NCBI RefSeq assembly: GCF_004357995.1
Contig: NZ_SMTK01000001.1
Span: 186,001 to 250,000 of the forward strand
Source: Arthrobacter crusticola
Lineage (GTDB): Bacteria > Actinomycetota > Actinomycetes > Actinomycetales > Micrococcaceae
Reading direction: 5' to 3'
DNA length: 64,000 nt
The notes beneath the pieces were generated by a model. It searched no databases. It saw only the letters and a program-made list of their open reading frames with translations, and was not told where the DNA came from. Position 1 is the stretch's first letter, and each line of letters starts with the position of its first letter. Shown one piece after another: positions 17,301-25,002 of the stretch. Position numbers and translations under genes: made by a program.

Positions 17301-18765
17301 GACCCCTGCAATCCTCAGGCGGATCACCGACCAAAGCGAGCGGCCCTCGGTGGTGCTCGTTGAAAGGGGCATCGGCACCGTCCGAGAAGCTGGAGTTGGG
17401 CATGCGGGCTTTCGGATCGAAGCCTTCACTCCTGACAAGGTGGAGCACCTCCCCCCGGCCGGTATATCACTCCTGGGCCACCTCCCGGAGGGCGTCATCG
17501 ATCGCACGTACTATGAGGATCTACTGCATTCGCGCAAGTACAGCCGCTGGAGCGCAGCGGGCTACTCTAGGGAGGCAATCGAGGTCCCGGGAAGGGGGCT
17601 GGCTTATCTGGACGACGGCGGGGACACCTCCCTGTCCCCGGACCTCATCGACCTCAACGCTTTACCTGCCGCGCCCCGCGTTGTGCTGCAGCGGGAAATC
17701 CAATCCCACAGCGTGCACCGGCAATGGGCCACTTCGGCCGCGGTGTTGGAGCCGCTGAGCATTTTGGTGGCCGGTCACGACCTGAAGTTCGCAACGGGAA
17801 TCGTGGAGGAACTCGAGGGGAGCGGGCACCGGGTCCTGCTTGACCAGTGGAAGGGACACTCCCAGCACGATGAGGAGGAAAGCCTCCGGAAGCTGAACGA
17901 GGCCGACGTCGTCTTTTGTGAATGGACACTTGGCAATGCCGTCTGGTTCTCCCGGAATAAACTCCCCGGGCAGAGACTGGTGTGCAGGGTGCACCTGCAG
18001 GAGATTCACACCCCGTACCTGAACCAACTCGATCTGGAGGCGGTCGACCAGTTCATCTTCGTGGGGCAGCACATCGCTGACATCGCACAACGGGACTTCG
18101 GGGTGCCGCGGGAGAAGTCTCTCGTGATCCCGAACTACGTGGATGTGGACGGGCTGTACCGGCGGAAGTCGGCCGACGCCCGGTGGAACCTGGGCTTCGT
18201 CGGCATGGTCCCGCAGCGGAAGCGGATCGATCTGGCACTGGACGTCCTACGCGACCTGCGCTCGAACGACGACCGCTTCTTGTTGTTCATCAAGGGAAAA
18301 CAGCCCGAGGAGTACCCCTGGATGGCCCAGCGGGAGGACGAGCTTGCGTACTTCAATGCACAGTACCGCCGGATCGAGGAGGACCCCCTGCTGGCGGGCG
18401 CAGTCATCTTCGATCCACAGGGCAGCGACATGCCCTCGTGGTACAGCAAGATCGGAACCGTGCTGTCCGTGAGCGATTTCGAGTCATTCCATCTCACCCT
18501 GGCGGACGGGGCCGCGTCCGGCGCGTGGCCGGCCTCCCTGGCCTGGGCAGGAGCAGACCGGATCTACCCGGGGGAGTGGCTGCATGCCGATACTTCAAGC
18601 CTCACTGCGCGCGTGCTCGAGGTGACGTCCTCTCCTGAGTTGTGGGCCGACGCCGGAGAACAAGCCCGCCGCTATGCAAGGGAGCGCTTCGACAGCAAGC
18701 ATGTGTTGGCGCAGCTTACCGGGGTCATCACCGGGCGGCGAAACCTGCCGTCAGACCTTCCGTAA
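14305..18765 (+). CDS. Giant three-module glycosyltransferase
   Basis: The protein has 1,486 residues. Layout: a charged coiled coil at about 22-80 ending in SWRYRIG; a GT4 module at about 240-645 (YSTRTAGLIGGL, SLVEYEGL, PLKPLEAMAAAKAVVLSDLP); a CgeB-like module at about 657-982 (LFVESAWEGNNG, IPTIFWNKEDPVH, SRRVFEIAASGNAVVS); a ~165-residue linker; and a third GT-B module at about 1151-1480 (VAGHDLKFATGIVEEL, VIPNYVDVDGLY, FESFHLTLADGAASGAWP). Each module has a near relative elsewhere in the locus, in the products at 7565, 11077 and 22738. It probably polymerises or builds a multi-sugar unit processively, with the coiled coil mediating assembly; that is inference. The last 15 bases overlap the convergent lyase gene. 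Confidence 0.82.
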   Translation: MTLKYEDERREVPPVDMARRAQFAADIDRFIQEFDTLAKKERTAESKLAAISKEFSASRSRAERLRREADDLRRERDSLKRMLAALRGSWRYRIGTAATAPARTAAEARGALSEYFRSLRPGTELGHPVGGQRALLPHIAQSGVGAQARKKGADERRQDLLALVKADPSKANVLALISHCYFVLGEVLAPASLIADHSGVLVELAPKEIQLLDAVKGQSALLARPVLLPPRQPNAGYQTERGRLMYCAHSVSPYNSNGYSTRTAGLIGGLKNAGANLVVAARPGYPWDVKTDKPPSSPRSYEETLDGVPHFFTAGPTWTQSRLDQYVQEAADQYVQLATRNRVERIHAASNHVTALPALIAARRLGLPFTYEVRGLWEITESSTKPRWEHSERFKLAKTLETLVASEADAVLAITRQVKEELVRRGVRPELITILPNAVDTDEFTEMPPHATTLAELGLAPGRTVIGYAGSLVEYEGLETLLSAVRLLQDRGTRTSTVIVGDGPALPQLKATADRLGIADAVVFTGRVPAADVPRYVSVFDIMPCPRLPLPVTEMVPPLKPLEAMAAAKAVVLSDLPPLRDLAGTDGERARLFEAGNPEQLADVLEELANDPDQRRVLGRRARLWALRERTWDKVGSSAFASVTQVRIDPLVDGAELKHLTLGVIADEFTRTGLVPDINLLALEPAQWKEQLESTPIDALFVESAWEGNNGLWKGKVGYYDDESFADLSALVSHCRKLSIPTIFWNKEDPVHTNRFLRTAQEFDHVFTSDDGSIPAYLKSAGPFLKSVASLPFYAQPVLHNPLARDREYTHTVCYAGSYYGDRYKKRSDELNRLLTAALPSGLTIYDRQHANPDSPYRFPAGLARYVEGGLTYPEMIEAYKAHPVHVNVNSVENSGTMFSRRVFEIAASGNAVVSGPGRGVEQLFDGAIPVVADPRGARVLVDYWMTNEAARIADAWVATRAVLRSHTAAHRLAYVLRAAGLSLQAPRLEKYALVVPELTPAILRRITDQSERPSVVLVERGIGTVREAGVGHAGFRIEAFTPDKVEHLPPAGISLLGHLPEGVIDRTYYEDLLHSRKYSRWSAAGYSREAIEVPGRGLAYLDDGGDTSLSPDLIDLNALPAAPRVVLQREIQSHSVHRQWATSAAVLEPLSILVAGHDLKFATGIVEELEGSGHRVLLDQWKGHSQHDEEESLRKLNEADVVFCEWTLGNAVWFSRNKLPGQRLVCRVHLQEIHTPYLNQLDLEAVDQFIFVGQHIADIAQRDFGVPREKSLVIPNYVDVDGLYRRKSADARWNLGFVGMVPQRKRIDLALDVLRDLRSNDDRFLLFIKGKQPEEYPWMAQREDELAYFNAQYRRIEEDPLLAGAVIFDPQGSDMPSWYSKIGTVLSVSDFESFHLTLADGAASGAWPASLAWAGADRIYPGEWLHADTSSLTARVLEVTSSPELWADAGEQARRYARERFDSKHVLAQLTGVITGRRNLPSDLP

Positions 18766-21432
18766 ACCGACCCAGCGGGTCGTGAAGGCGGTCGGCTCGG
18801 TTCCGTCGGGTGCCTGAAGGTACACTCGGATGCGGTACCTGCCGGGCGCGAGGTCTTCGAAGACCACCACCTGGCGGTCGGCATAACCGCGCTTGGCAAC
18901 GACTTCCGCGTCGAGGTAAAGGCGGTACGCGAGACGGGTGCCAGCGGGTGCGTATACCTTGAGCCGCACACTGCCCGGGCTTTTGCCCGGACTGATAATG
19001 TAGGGCAGCGCTTCCTCACCCTTTCCACTGACGAACTGCTCGAGGTTGGCTGCGAGGAAAAACCGGAAAACCGATCCAATATCGGCGTGGGAGAGGTCAG
19101 GGAGAACTGTCACCGCCGGCCGTGGAAGGCCTTTTGACGCCATATCGTCCAGTAGGGGTTCAACATGACCCCGCAGGTGGTGGTCATTCGCTCCTACCAA
19201 AATGGAAGTGCGCGGGATACTGCCGGCGGTGAGCGCGGCCCGCTGGACAATCCCGTTGAGGTGTTCGATGTCCTGTTCCGAAGTTCCGCCGGCCATGAAC
19301 TGCAGGATGTTCGGATGCGGACCGGCGACGAAGGTGCCGATGCGGGTCTGCGGCGCACCGACAATGATGCGACCGAAGGGCAGGGTCATCCCATGGATTA
19401 GGGCGGCTGTGCCTCCCTTGGATGAACCGACCGCGACGAGCTTGGATGCTTCGATGCCGTGCTTGTTAGCAATGCCCAGGATCAGGGCCTGAACCGAGCG
19501 GTAGATCGTCTCGGAGCGGTGGTCGGAATGGTAGTAGGCGCCTTGGTCGCCGAAGTCATCGAGGATGTAGAGGGCGCTGATGTCGACTTCATCGACTGTT
19601 GCCTTGTAGTTGTACGTGAAGTCGCCCGGCTGGTGGATGGCGCTGAAAACCACAGCCAGGTGCTCCCTGCCCCGAGCACTGGCTCCAGGTCTGAAAAGGT
19701 AATTCACGGGCACTTCACCGCTGTGGCGCGACCAGGCGGGATCCGCAGGGGAGAGACGTTCGGTATAGCTGAAGTCACTGAGCCGGATCTTGGTCCGGAC
19801 CCGTGTGTTCTGCCCATTGAACGAGACCGTCACAACCTTGGCGGGAACCGCCTGGCCGAACTTTGGGAACCGCCAACCGAGTGGGCGCGGTTTTTCGACT
19901 CCCTCGCGGAGGGCGAGCGTGACGGGAACATCCGCATCGACCATCAAGTCCATAACTTTCAAACCGTCGCGGAACAGTTCGAACCCCTGGCCGTGCAGCA
20001 CCACCGAGACCTCGGTGCCCAGGTTCCACAAGAGCTGGTAGGAATGTTGACTAGTACTAATGATCTCGTCGGTCAGATCGAAGAGGGGCTTTCCGTTCGC
20101 CTCCCGCACCTCCACGGTGCGCTCGTGGACGACGTCGTCGTACCGCCCGTTCGTCCCCACGACAGTGAAGCCGTCAGCGCGCTCCTCAACGGCACGGAGG
20201 GAAACTCGATCCGCGCGTCCATCGGTCCTCGGCAGGCTCGTGCCGTCCACCACTAGGCTGTTATGGGCGAACTGCGAGTAGGCGTACTTGGAGAACGGGT
20301 CCTTGTAGTCGTAGCTGTAGGGCCCGGACTCGCTCAGCAAGTCGATTCCCCCGCTGTGGAGGAAGAAGCTCAGGTCATCGGAGTGCTTGTGGTAATCGGC
20401 GTTGTAGGCCGCCGAGAAGAACGCGTAGGTCGCATCCGGGTCGCCCCAGGCACTCCGGTAGATGGCGTAGCCCGAATCGGGGAGGACTAGCGTCTTTTCT
20501 TGCGGTGGCTTGCCCCGAAGGCCCTGCGTTGTGGCATATAAAAACTCCGGGCCCGGGAAAACTCCTCTAGCTCCCGACTTCGCGATCTCATTCTGTTGGG
20601 TGTCGCTTATCGGTGGGTAGGTGCCGTTAGGCATGAGTGCATGGGTGGCATAACGCTCAGCACGGCGGATAAGATTGCTATAGAAGGCGGAATCGGTGTG
20701 CTCTGCGGCAACGGCTAAGTCCATTACATTCTTTGCCTGCCGGCTCACCATTAGATGATATGTGGGAGCGTTTTCCACATGGACACCGTCGGCGGTGAAA
20801 CTTGCTTCAAAGTAGCGTCTGAGGCGCGACATGGCCAATGAGTAATATTCGGCATGATTCGAGTGCGGATTATCGGCGACGATTGACCAGTATAGAAGCG
20901 CTAGGTCTTGGAACATCCCGTGATTGTTACTTCCAGCATGAAATTCCTGACGTGCGAGAAGTGCTGCAGTAGAGGACATGAGCGGGGCCAAGACCTCTGC
21001 ATCCTCGCGTGGCAGAACGGCTGCGATGGCAGGCCGAATAGCAATTAAACTGAGTAACCGTTGGGCCGTAGTTTCATCATGATATGCCATGTCCGATGCA
21101 TGGGCCTGGTCGCCATGAAGCTTCGTCCATGTTTCCACGATTCCAACCGCCGCTCTCGCGGCGCGCACTTGGGTGGTGTCGTCGGCCAAGATAGTCTTCA
21201 CCCAGTCACCGAAGAACAAGAAACCATGGTGGTATCGATCTCGGGCTCGACTGTCCGTTCCCTCCCAAACTGACCCAGCATCAAACGGGCAATCCCCAAA
21301 ACCGGGCGAGGCGATAACCTCTTCATCTAAGAACCGCTGGGCGCGTGAACGCGCGGCTGGTGTTGAAGCCGTTGAAAGCTGCTCGTGCACCATCCGTTGT
21401 AAAGTCGACAGGCGACTAGGAGAAAACATCAC
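18751..21432 (-). CDS. Heparinase II/III-family lyase fused to an alpha/beta-hydrolase (esterase-like) domain
   Basis: The 893-residue protein shows no signal peptide. Residues 1-310 look like the alpha/alpha toroid of heparinase II/III-type polysaccharide lyases (a NNHGMFQDLALLYW and ENAPTYHLMVS region). The beta-sandwich domain follows with the catalytic-type motif H-x-H-x-D-x-x-S (YHKHSDDLSFFLHSGG, about residue 350). From about 590 a second domain begins with ALYILDDFGDQGAYYHSD. It has the nucleophile elbow GSSKGG at 669-674, Ser671 being the likely nucleophile, a later GANDHH and a candidate His in LSHADIG: an alpha/beta hydrolase resembling Asp2-type acyltransferase/esterases. Lyase plus esterase on one chain suggests depolymerisation of an acylated uronic polymer. 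The 5' half of the gene is lower in G+C than the 3' half. Confidence 0.75.
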   Translation of the reverse strand: MMFSPSRLSTLQRMVHEQLSTASTPAARSRAQRFLDEEVIASPGFGDCPFDAGSVWEGTDSRARDRYHHGFLFFGDWVKTILADDTTQVRAARAAVGIVETWTKLHGDQAHASDMAYHDETTAQRLLSLIAIRPAIAAVLPREDAEVLAPLMSSTAALLARQEFHAGSNNHGMFQDLALLYWSIVADNPHSNHAEYYSLAMSRLRRYFEASFTADGVHVENAPTYHLMVSRQAKNVMDLAVAAEHTDSAFYSNLIRRAERYATHALMPNGTYPPISDTQQNEIAKSGARGVFPGPEFLYATTQGLRGKPPQEKTLVLPDSGYAIYRSAWGDPDATYAFFSAAYNADYHKHSDDLSFFLHSGGIDLLSESGPYSYDYKDPFSKYAYSQFAHNSLVVDGTSLPRTDGRADRVSLRAVEERADGFTVVGTNGRYDDVVHERTVEVREANGKPLFDLTDEIISTSQHSYQLLWNLGTEVSVVLHGQGFELFRDGLKVMDLMVDADVPVTLALREGVEKPRPLGWRFPKFGQAVPAKVVTVSFNGQNTRVRTKIRLSDFSYTERLSPADPAWSRHSGEVPVNYLFRPGASARGREHLAVVFSAIHQPGDFTYNYKATVDEVDISALYILDDFGDQGAYYHSDHRSETIYRSVQALILGIANKHGIEASKLVAVGSSKGGTAALIHGMTLPFGRIIVGAPQTRIGTFVAGPHPNILQFMAGGTSEQDIEHLNGIVQRAALTAGSIPRTSILVGANDHHLRGHVEPLLDDMASKGLPRPAVTVLPDLSHADIGSVFRFFLAANLEQFVSGKGEEALPYIISPGKSPGSVRLKVYAPAGTRLAYRLYLDAEVVAKRGYADRQVVVFEDLAPGRYRIRVYLQAPDGTEPTAFTTRWVGLRKV

Positions 21433-21539
21433 GCTCCAGAATATGTCTGGTCAGCGTGGAAGACGAAAACGGAAGGACGTCTAGTCCTCAACTGAGGTCG
21501 TTCGAGTGACAGGCGCCACGGATAAGTATGGTCGTAGAC

Positions 21540-21563
21540 AAGTCGTACTACGAGGTACGACTT
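21540..21563. repeat. Perfect inverted repeat (9-bp arms, 6-base loop)
   Basis: AAGTCGTAC and GTACGACTT flank TACGAG. There is no T-run after it. It could be a repressor operator or an RNA hairpin upstream of the G-tract; position alone does not decide. Confidence 0.6.
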
Positions 21564-21606
21564 CTTACTGTGCGGCGGGCATCCTCACCCCGAAGGCTTA
21601 AGTCAC

Positions 21607-21622
21607 GGGGGGGGGGGGGGGG
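21607..21622 (+). repeat. Homopolymeric tract of 16 G
   Basis: Sixteen consecutive G lie 118 bases before the start of the 21740 gene and 20 bases before a promoter-like -35. Long G-tracts mutate by slipped-strand mispairing and act as phase-variation switches in other bacteria. It could also be a sequencing or assembly artefact, since no comparable tract was noticed elsewhere in the window. Confidence 0.9.
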
Positions 21623-21641
21623 CGCGTGTCGCCGTCCGTGG

Positions 21642-21670
21642 TTCGCGCGTGTGTGGAACCCGCGTAAAAT
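21642..21670 (+). promoter_or_regulatory. Possible sigma-70-type promoter for the 21740 operon
   Basis: TTCGCG and TAAAAT are separated by 17 bases; the -10 matches the consensus at 5 of 6 positions and the -35 at 3 of 6. It would give a leader of about 60 bases. The G16 tract sits just upstream, where its length could affect promoter activity. Confidence 0.4.
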
Positions 21671-21739
21671 ATCGAGAGATATACGATCCGGGGCAGCTCC
21701 CCGCAGAAAGCACTTAATAGAGAAGGACTGTCCCCGACA

Positions 21740-22741
21740 TTGAGCATCGACGAAAATCTATACCTCCGGAAAGACCTGGAGCCGCAGTCTTTCCAAGGCT
21801 TGCTGGCTGAGCCGAAATGGAGTGGCACGTATAGCCTTCCGCCGGGTCCATTCGATGTATCAATCTACCTCGAAGCGCGTCAGAGGGCGTACGGAGCGAA
21901 GAGCGCAATAATGCTAGTCGAATTCATCAGTCCCGATGGTGAAAGCATTCCCGGACCCAGACCGTTGTATCGGGGCAAGCTCGGCGACTTCGTATATCTG
22001 GACGTTGACAAGTCGGGACAATACTCGTTCGCTCTTGAAGCGCCGCCTAGGTGTGTCGGGATAAGGTTCGGATTCGCGGCGTGGAAGTCCCTGCCGAAGG
22101 ATATTCTCGTCCGAAACGAGATTCAGCTACGCCGCACTTCGCTTGCAGACCCAAAAAAAATTTCGTCCGACCCGAGCGGTGCACAGCCGTTTGATCCGGC
22201 TGTGATAACGGGGCGGGCAGCGGCGCAAGTCGACTCGGTCGACGTCTCCGGGGCCTTGCTCGAGGCCATCTATGGCGCTCACGGCTTCGAGGGTGACGGG
22301 CGGTCTAGGATGCACACCCGGGTGGCCGGGGTGCTGTCCGATCCGCTGCGTTCACAGCTCGCCGACTCCTTCACGGTTGACCCGTTGATGCCGTCCACTC
22401 TTCGTGCGTGGATTACAGCGCGTAAGCCAGACGTAGTCATAATCGACCAGGCGGCGCTGAGAAGCGGGCCGTGGGCTGGAGCGGAATCCACCCAAGGCGC
22501 GGCCCTGTATAGGGACATCCTGTGGTTACTCAAATGGGCGGATCGCTCCCAAACGCTCATCTACTTCCTGCAGACTCACAGGTCTCCAGATGTGCGTACA
22601 CGAGAAATAGAAAAACTGGTCAGTTGGACCTTTCCCTCCGAAGTATTCGACGCCGGCGAGGCGGATCTTGAAGGAACGGAACTAACAAGGAAGTTGCAGA
22701 AATATGCTGCAGCCGCGCGAACTATGGAGGAAATAAATTGA
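21740..22741 (+). CDS. Unrecognised glycopolymer-locus protein
   Basis: This 333-residue protein is likely cytoplasmic, with no signal peptide or membrane segment. Residues 25-130 look like a beta-rich domain (SGTYSLPPGPFDVSIYLEAR, SGQYSFALEAPPRC). Residues 190-300 contain RKPDVVIIDQAALRSGPWAG followed by a WLLKWAD segment and LIYFLQTHRSPDV. Their order and spacing recall the N-terminal half of the CgeB modules in this locus (FVESAW, then FWNKEDP), without the donor-binding half. The TTG start at 21740 is preceded by AGAAGGA at longer than ideal spacing (about 12). The stop overlaps the next gene (TTGA). It may be an accessory subunit of the following glycosyltransferase; I do not assign a function. 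Confidence 0.6.
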   Translation: MSIDENLYLRKDLEPQSFQGLLAEPKWSGTYSLPPGPFDVSIYLEARQRAYGAKSAIMLVEFISPDGESIPGPRPLYRGKLGDFVYLDVDKSGQYSFALEAPPRCVGIRFGFAAWKSLPKDILVRNEIQLRRTSLADPKKISSDPSGAQPFDPAVITGRAAAQVDSVDVSGALLEAIYGAHGFEGDGRSRMHTRVAGVLSDPLRSQLADSFTVDPLMPSTLRAWITARKPDVVIIDQAALRSGPWAGAESTQGAALYRDILWLLKWADRSQTLIYFLQTHRSPDVRTREIEKLVSWTFPSEVFDAGEADLEGTELTRKLQKYAAAARTMEEIN

Positions 22742-25002
22742 CTGTCGAGGCGTATCGAGGAGTTGAATCGACTAGCCGGGCAAAGCGCAGCATCTTGCTT
22801 TATGGTGACGTCGATTTGAACATCATCGATGGGTCAGCAATCTGGCTGGCTTCCATGGCTGAAGCGCTAAGCATGACGAATTCTTCGGTTACGGTTCTGC
22901 TGAAGGCCCAGGTCACTAACTCTCGCTTGTCAAAGAAGATTGAGGAACTCCCAGGGGTTACAGTCCTCAAACATTTCGAAGACATTAGTCGTCCCCATGA
23001 CATCAAGCAGGCGCTCCATCCTCGACTGGCAGCGCAGATACTCGTGGGAATCGACGAGGCCAGCCCGTTCGATCTAATAATCGCTCGAGGCAGATCCATC
23101 GTCATACATCTGGCCAATAGCGGGAAGCTGAACGGCCGACTGTGGCCTTATATGACTGACATCCCCGACAAGGAAGGAGCTTGGAGTGATGAACTCCGAG
23201 CCCAACTTGCCCGCGTGATGGGAAGCTCGCGACGAGTGTTCGCGCAGACGGAGCAGTCGCGGGGGTATCTCGAATCGGCGATTCCCGCGGCTTCAGGCAA
23301 AGTCGTGCTGCTGCCGCCTATGATACCGGACGCGTTATTCGCGGGGGGTAAGGAAACCTCGAGGGTTGATAGTTCGGGTCCGTTGCGTCTGGTCTACTCG
23401 GGGAAGTTTGCACGGGACTGGCGAACGCTTGAGATGTGCGATGTTCCAGCCAAGCTCGCGGAACGTGGAGTCGAAACGTCGCTAACGTTGATTGGAGATA
23501 AGTTTCAAGACGATCCGAAAGATCCTAAATGGGCCCCAGCGATGCGGGCCGCCGCATCCGACTCCGCTGGCGTTAACTGGCTAGGGGGGCACGCCAGGGA
23601 ACAAGCCCTAGAGATGGTTGCAGGTCATCACATCGGATTGAGCTGGAGAACTGCTGCGCTCGATGAGAGCCTTGAGTTGTCCACGAAACTCTTGGAATAC
23701 GCAGCCCTGGGGGTCCCGCCTCTTATCAACCGGACCAAAGCTCATGAGGAGATTTTCGGGGAACAGTATCCGCTCTTCGTTGAGGATAATCTGCTTGAAG
23801 TCCTTGAATCTGTCTCGGCCGACCGCTCGCAGTTACTGGCGGCGGGCAAAGCCGCCCGTGAGGCGGTTCGAGAGTATTCCATCTCCCGGGCTGCTCAGCG
23901 CCTGGAGCAAAGCTTCGCAAGGTCCGAGCCGAATTACGCCACCACTGCCCGCTCTCAGACCGTGACCCGTGTCGTGCTGGCGGGACATGACCTCAAATTT
24001 GCAGGGGAGCTCATTGACGCGCTGGCGGCACGAGAAGATCTGGAGCTTCGGATTGACAAATGGAGCACCCTTCACACGCATGATGGCGCCACCTCGGAAG
24101 CATTGCTTGAGTGGGCCGATGTCGTTATTTGCGAATGGGCTGGACCGAACGCGGTTTATTACTCGCAGCGCGTGCGACCCGAGCAGAAACTCCTGGTGAG
24201 GTTGCATATGTTCGAGCTCAGCGGTCCGTGGTTGAAAGACATTGATTTCGATACTGTGGATACCGTGGTATGTGTTTCTGACCTTTACCGCGACGTCACA
24301 ATAGAGCGAACGGGCTGCGCACCTAATAAGGTGGTTGTAATTGCAAATGGTATCGATGCGGCGGATCTCTCCCGGCCTAAGGTTGAGGGAAGCCGAAGTA
24401 GGATCGGTATTGTCGGAATCGTTCCGATTCGGAAACGACCGGACCGGGCCCTCGATCTCCTAGAAAGGTTGTCCGCAAAGAACCCTGATACGACCCTACA
24501 TATTAAGGGTCGCATGCCCTGGGAGTATCCATGGGAGTGGAAGAAGGTTCCGCAGCGTGAATTGTATCGCGAGTTTTTCTCCCGAATTGGAAGCACGCCG
24601 GGTCTGAGGGACAAGGTGGTCTTCGAGCCTTTCGGTGCGGATATGGGCAACTGGTTGAGGAAAATAGGTTTCATATTGTCGCCAAGCTCTTCTGAAAGTT
24701 TTCATCTTGCTCCGGCGGAGGGAATGGCGTCAGGTGCGGTTCCGGTGTTTTGGAGGCGGCCAGGTGTGGAAGAGATTTTTGGAGAAGAGTTCGTCCATGA
24801 GTCAACAGATGCGGCTGCAGAGCATGTTTGGGCGCTCATGGACAACCCCTCCGCTTACGAACTAGCGAGCCAGTCGGCAAGAGAGTTCGCGCGCAGGTTT
24901 GATAGCCCAAATGTCGCGTCCAGTTGGTTGAGCCTCGTCCTCTCTGGTAGCGCTGGGCCTTCTGCCGAACACGTGGGCCGATTCGCCGTTACAGGTCAGT
25001 GA
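22738..25002 (+). CDS. Tandem glycosyltransferase (two GT-B modules)
   Basis: The protein has 754 residues. Module 1 (about 17-395) starts SILLYGDVDLNIIDGSAIW and has a donor-side segment LELSTKLLEYAALGVPPLIN. Module 2 (about 410-740) starts VVLAGHDLKFAGELIDAL and has VVIANGIDAADLSRP, RIGIVGIVPIRKRPDRALDL and ESFHLAPAEGMASGAVPVFW. Module 2 is clearly related to the third module of the 14305-18765 protein (AGHDLKFA, ESFHL...GMASGA/GAASGA). The TTG start overlaps the previous stop. The gene lies in the G+C-poor part of the locus; one sampled 60-base line at 24661 has 26 G+C. Acceptor and donor are unknown. Confidence 0.8.
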   Translation: MTVEAYRGVESTSRAKRSILLYGDVDLNIIDGSAIWLASMAEALSMTNSSVTVLLKAQVTNSRLSKKIEELPGVTVLKHFEDISRPHDIKQALHPRLAAQILVGIDEASPFDLIIARGRSIVIHLANSGKLNGRLWPYMTDIPDKEGAWSDELRAQLARVMGSSRRVFAQTEQSRGYLESAIPAASGKVVLLPPMIPDALFAGGKETSRVDSSGPLRLVYSGKFARDWRTLEMCDVPAKLAERGVETSLTLIGDKFQDDPKDPKWAPAMRAAASDSAGVNWLGGHAREQALEMVAGHHIGLSWRTAALDESLELSTKLLEYAALGVPPLINRTKAHEEIFGEQYPLFVEDNLLEVLESVSADRSQLLAAGKAAREAVREYSISRAAQRLEQSFARSEPNYATTARSQTVTRVVLAGHDLKFAGELIDALAAREDLELRIDKWSTLHTHDGATSEALLEWADVVICEWAGPNAVYYSQRVRPEQKLLVRLHMFELSGPWLKDIDFDTVDTVVCVSDLYRDVTIERTGCAPNKVVVIANGIDAADLSRPKVEGSRSRIGIVGIVPIRKRPDRALDLLERLSAKNPDTTLHIKGRMPWEYPWEWKKVPQRELYREFFSRIGSTPGLRDKVVFEPFGADMGNWLRKIGFILSPSSSESFHLAPAEGMASGAVPVFWRRPGVEEIFGEEFVHESTDAAAEHVWALMDNPSAYELASQSAREFARRFDSPNVASSWLSLVLSGSAGPSAEHVGRFAVTGQ

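Larger units (their letters stand above)
21433..21739. other. 307-base divergent intergenic region with G16 tract
   Basis: This region lies between the lyase-esterase gene and the 21740 gene. It holds a 9-bp hairpin, a run of 16 G and a promoter-like pair, each listed separately. A 71-codon frame (ATG 21528 to TGA 21743) crosses the G-run and ends in an ATTGA junction with the next start. It is Arg-rich and low in quality, so I do not call it a gene, but it would change frame with tract length. Confidence 0.6.

Noticed and set aside
21528-21743. 71-codon frame across the G16 tract
   Set aside because: Arg-rich, weak ribosome site and no homologous features; kept only as a note in the intergenic entry.
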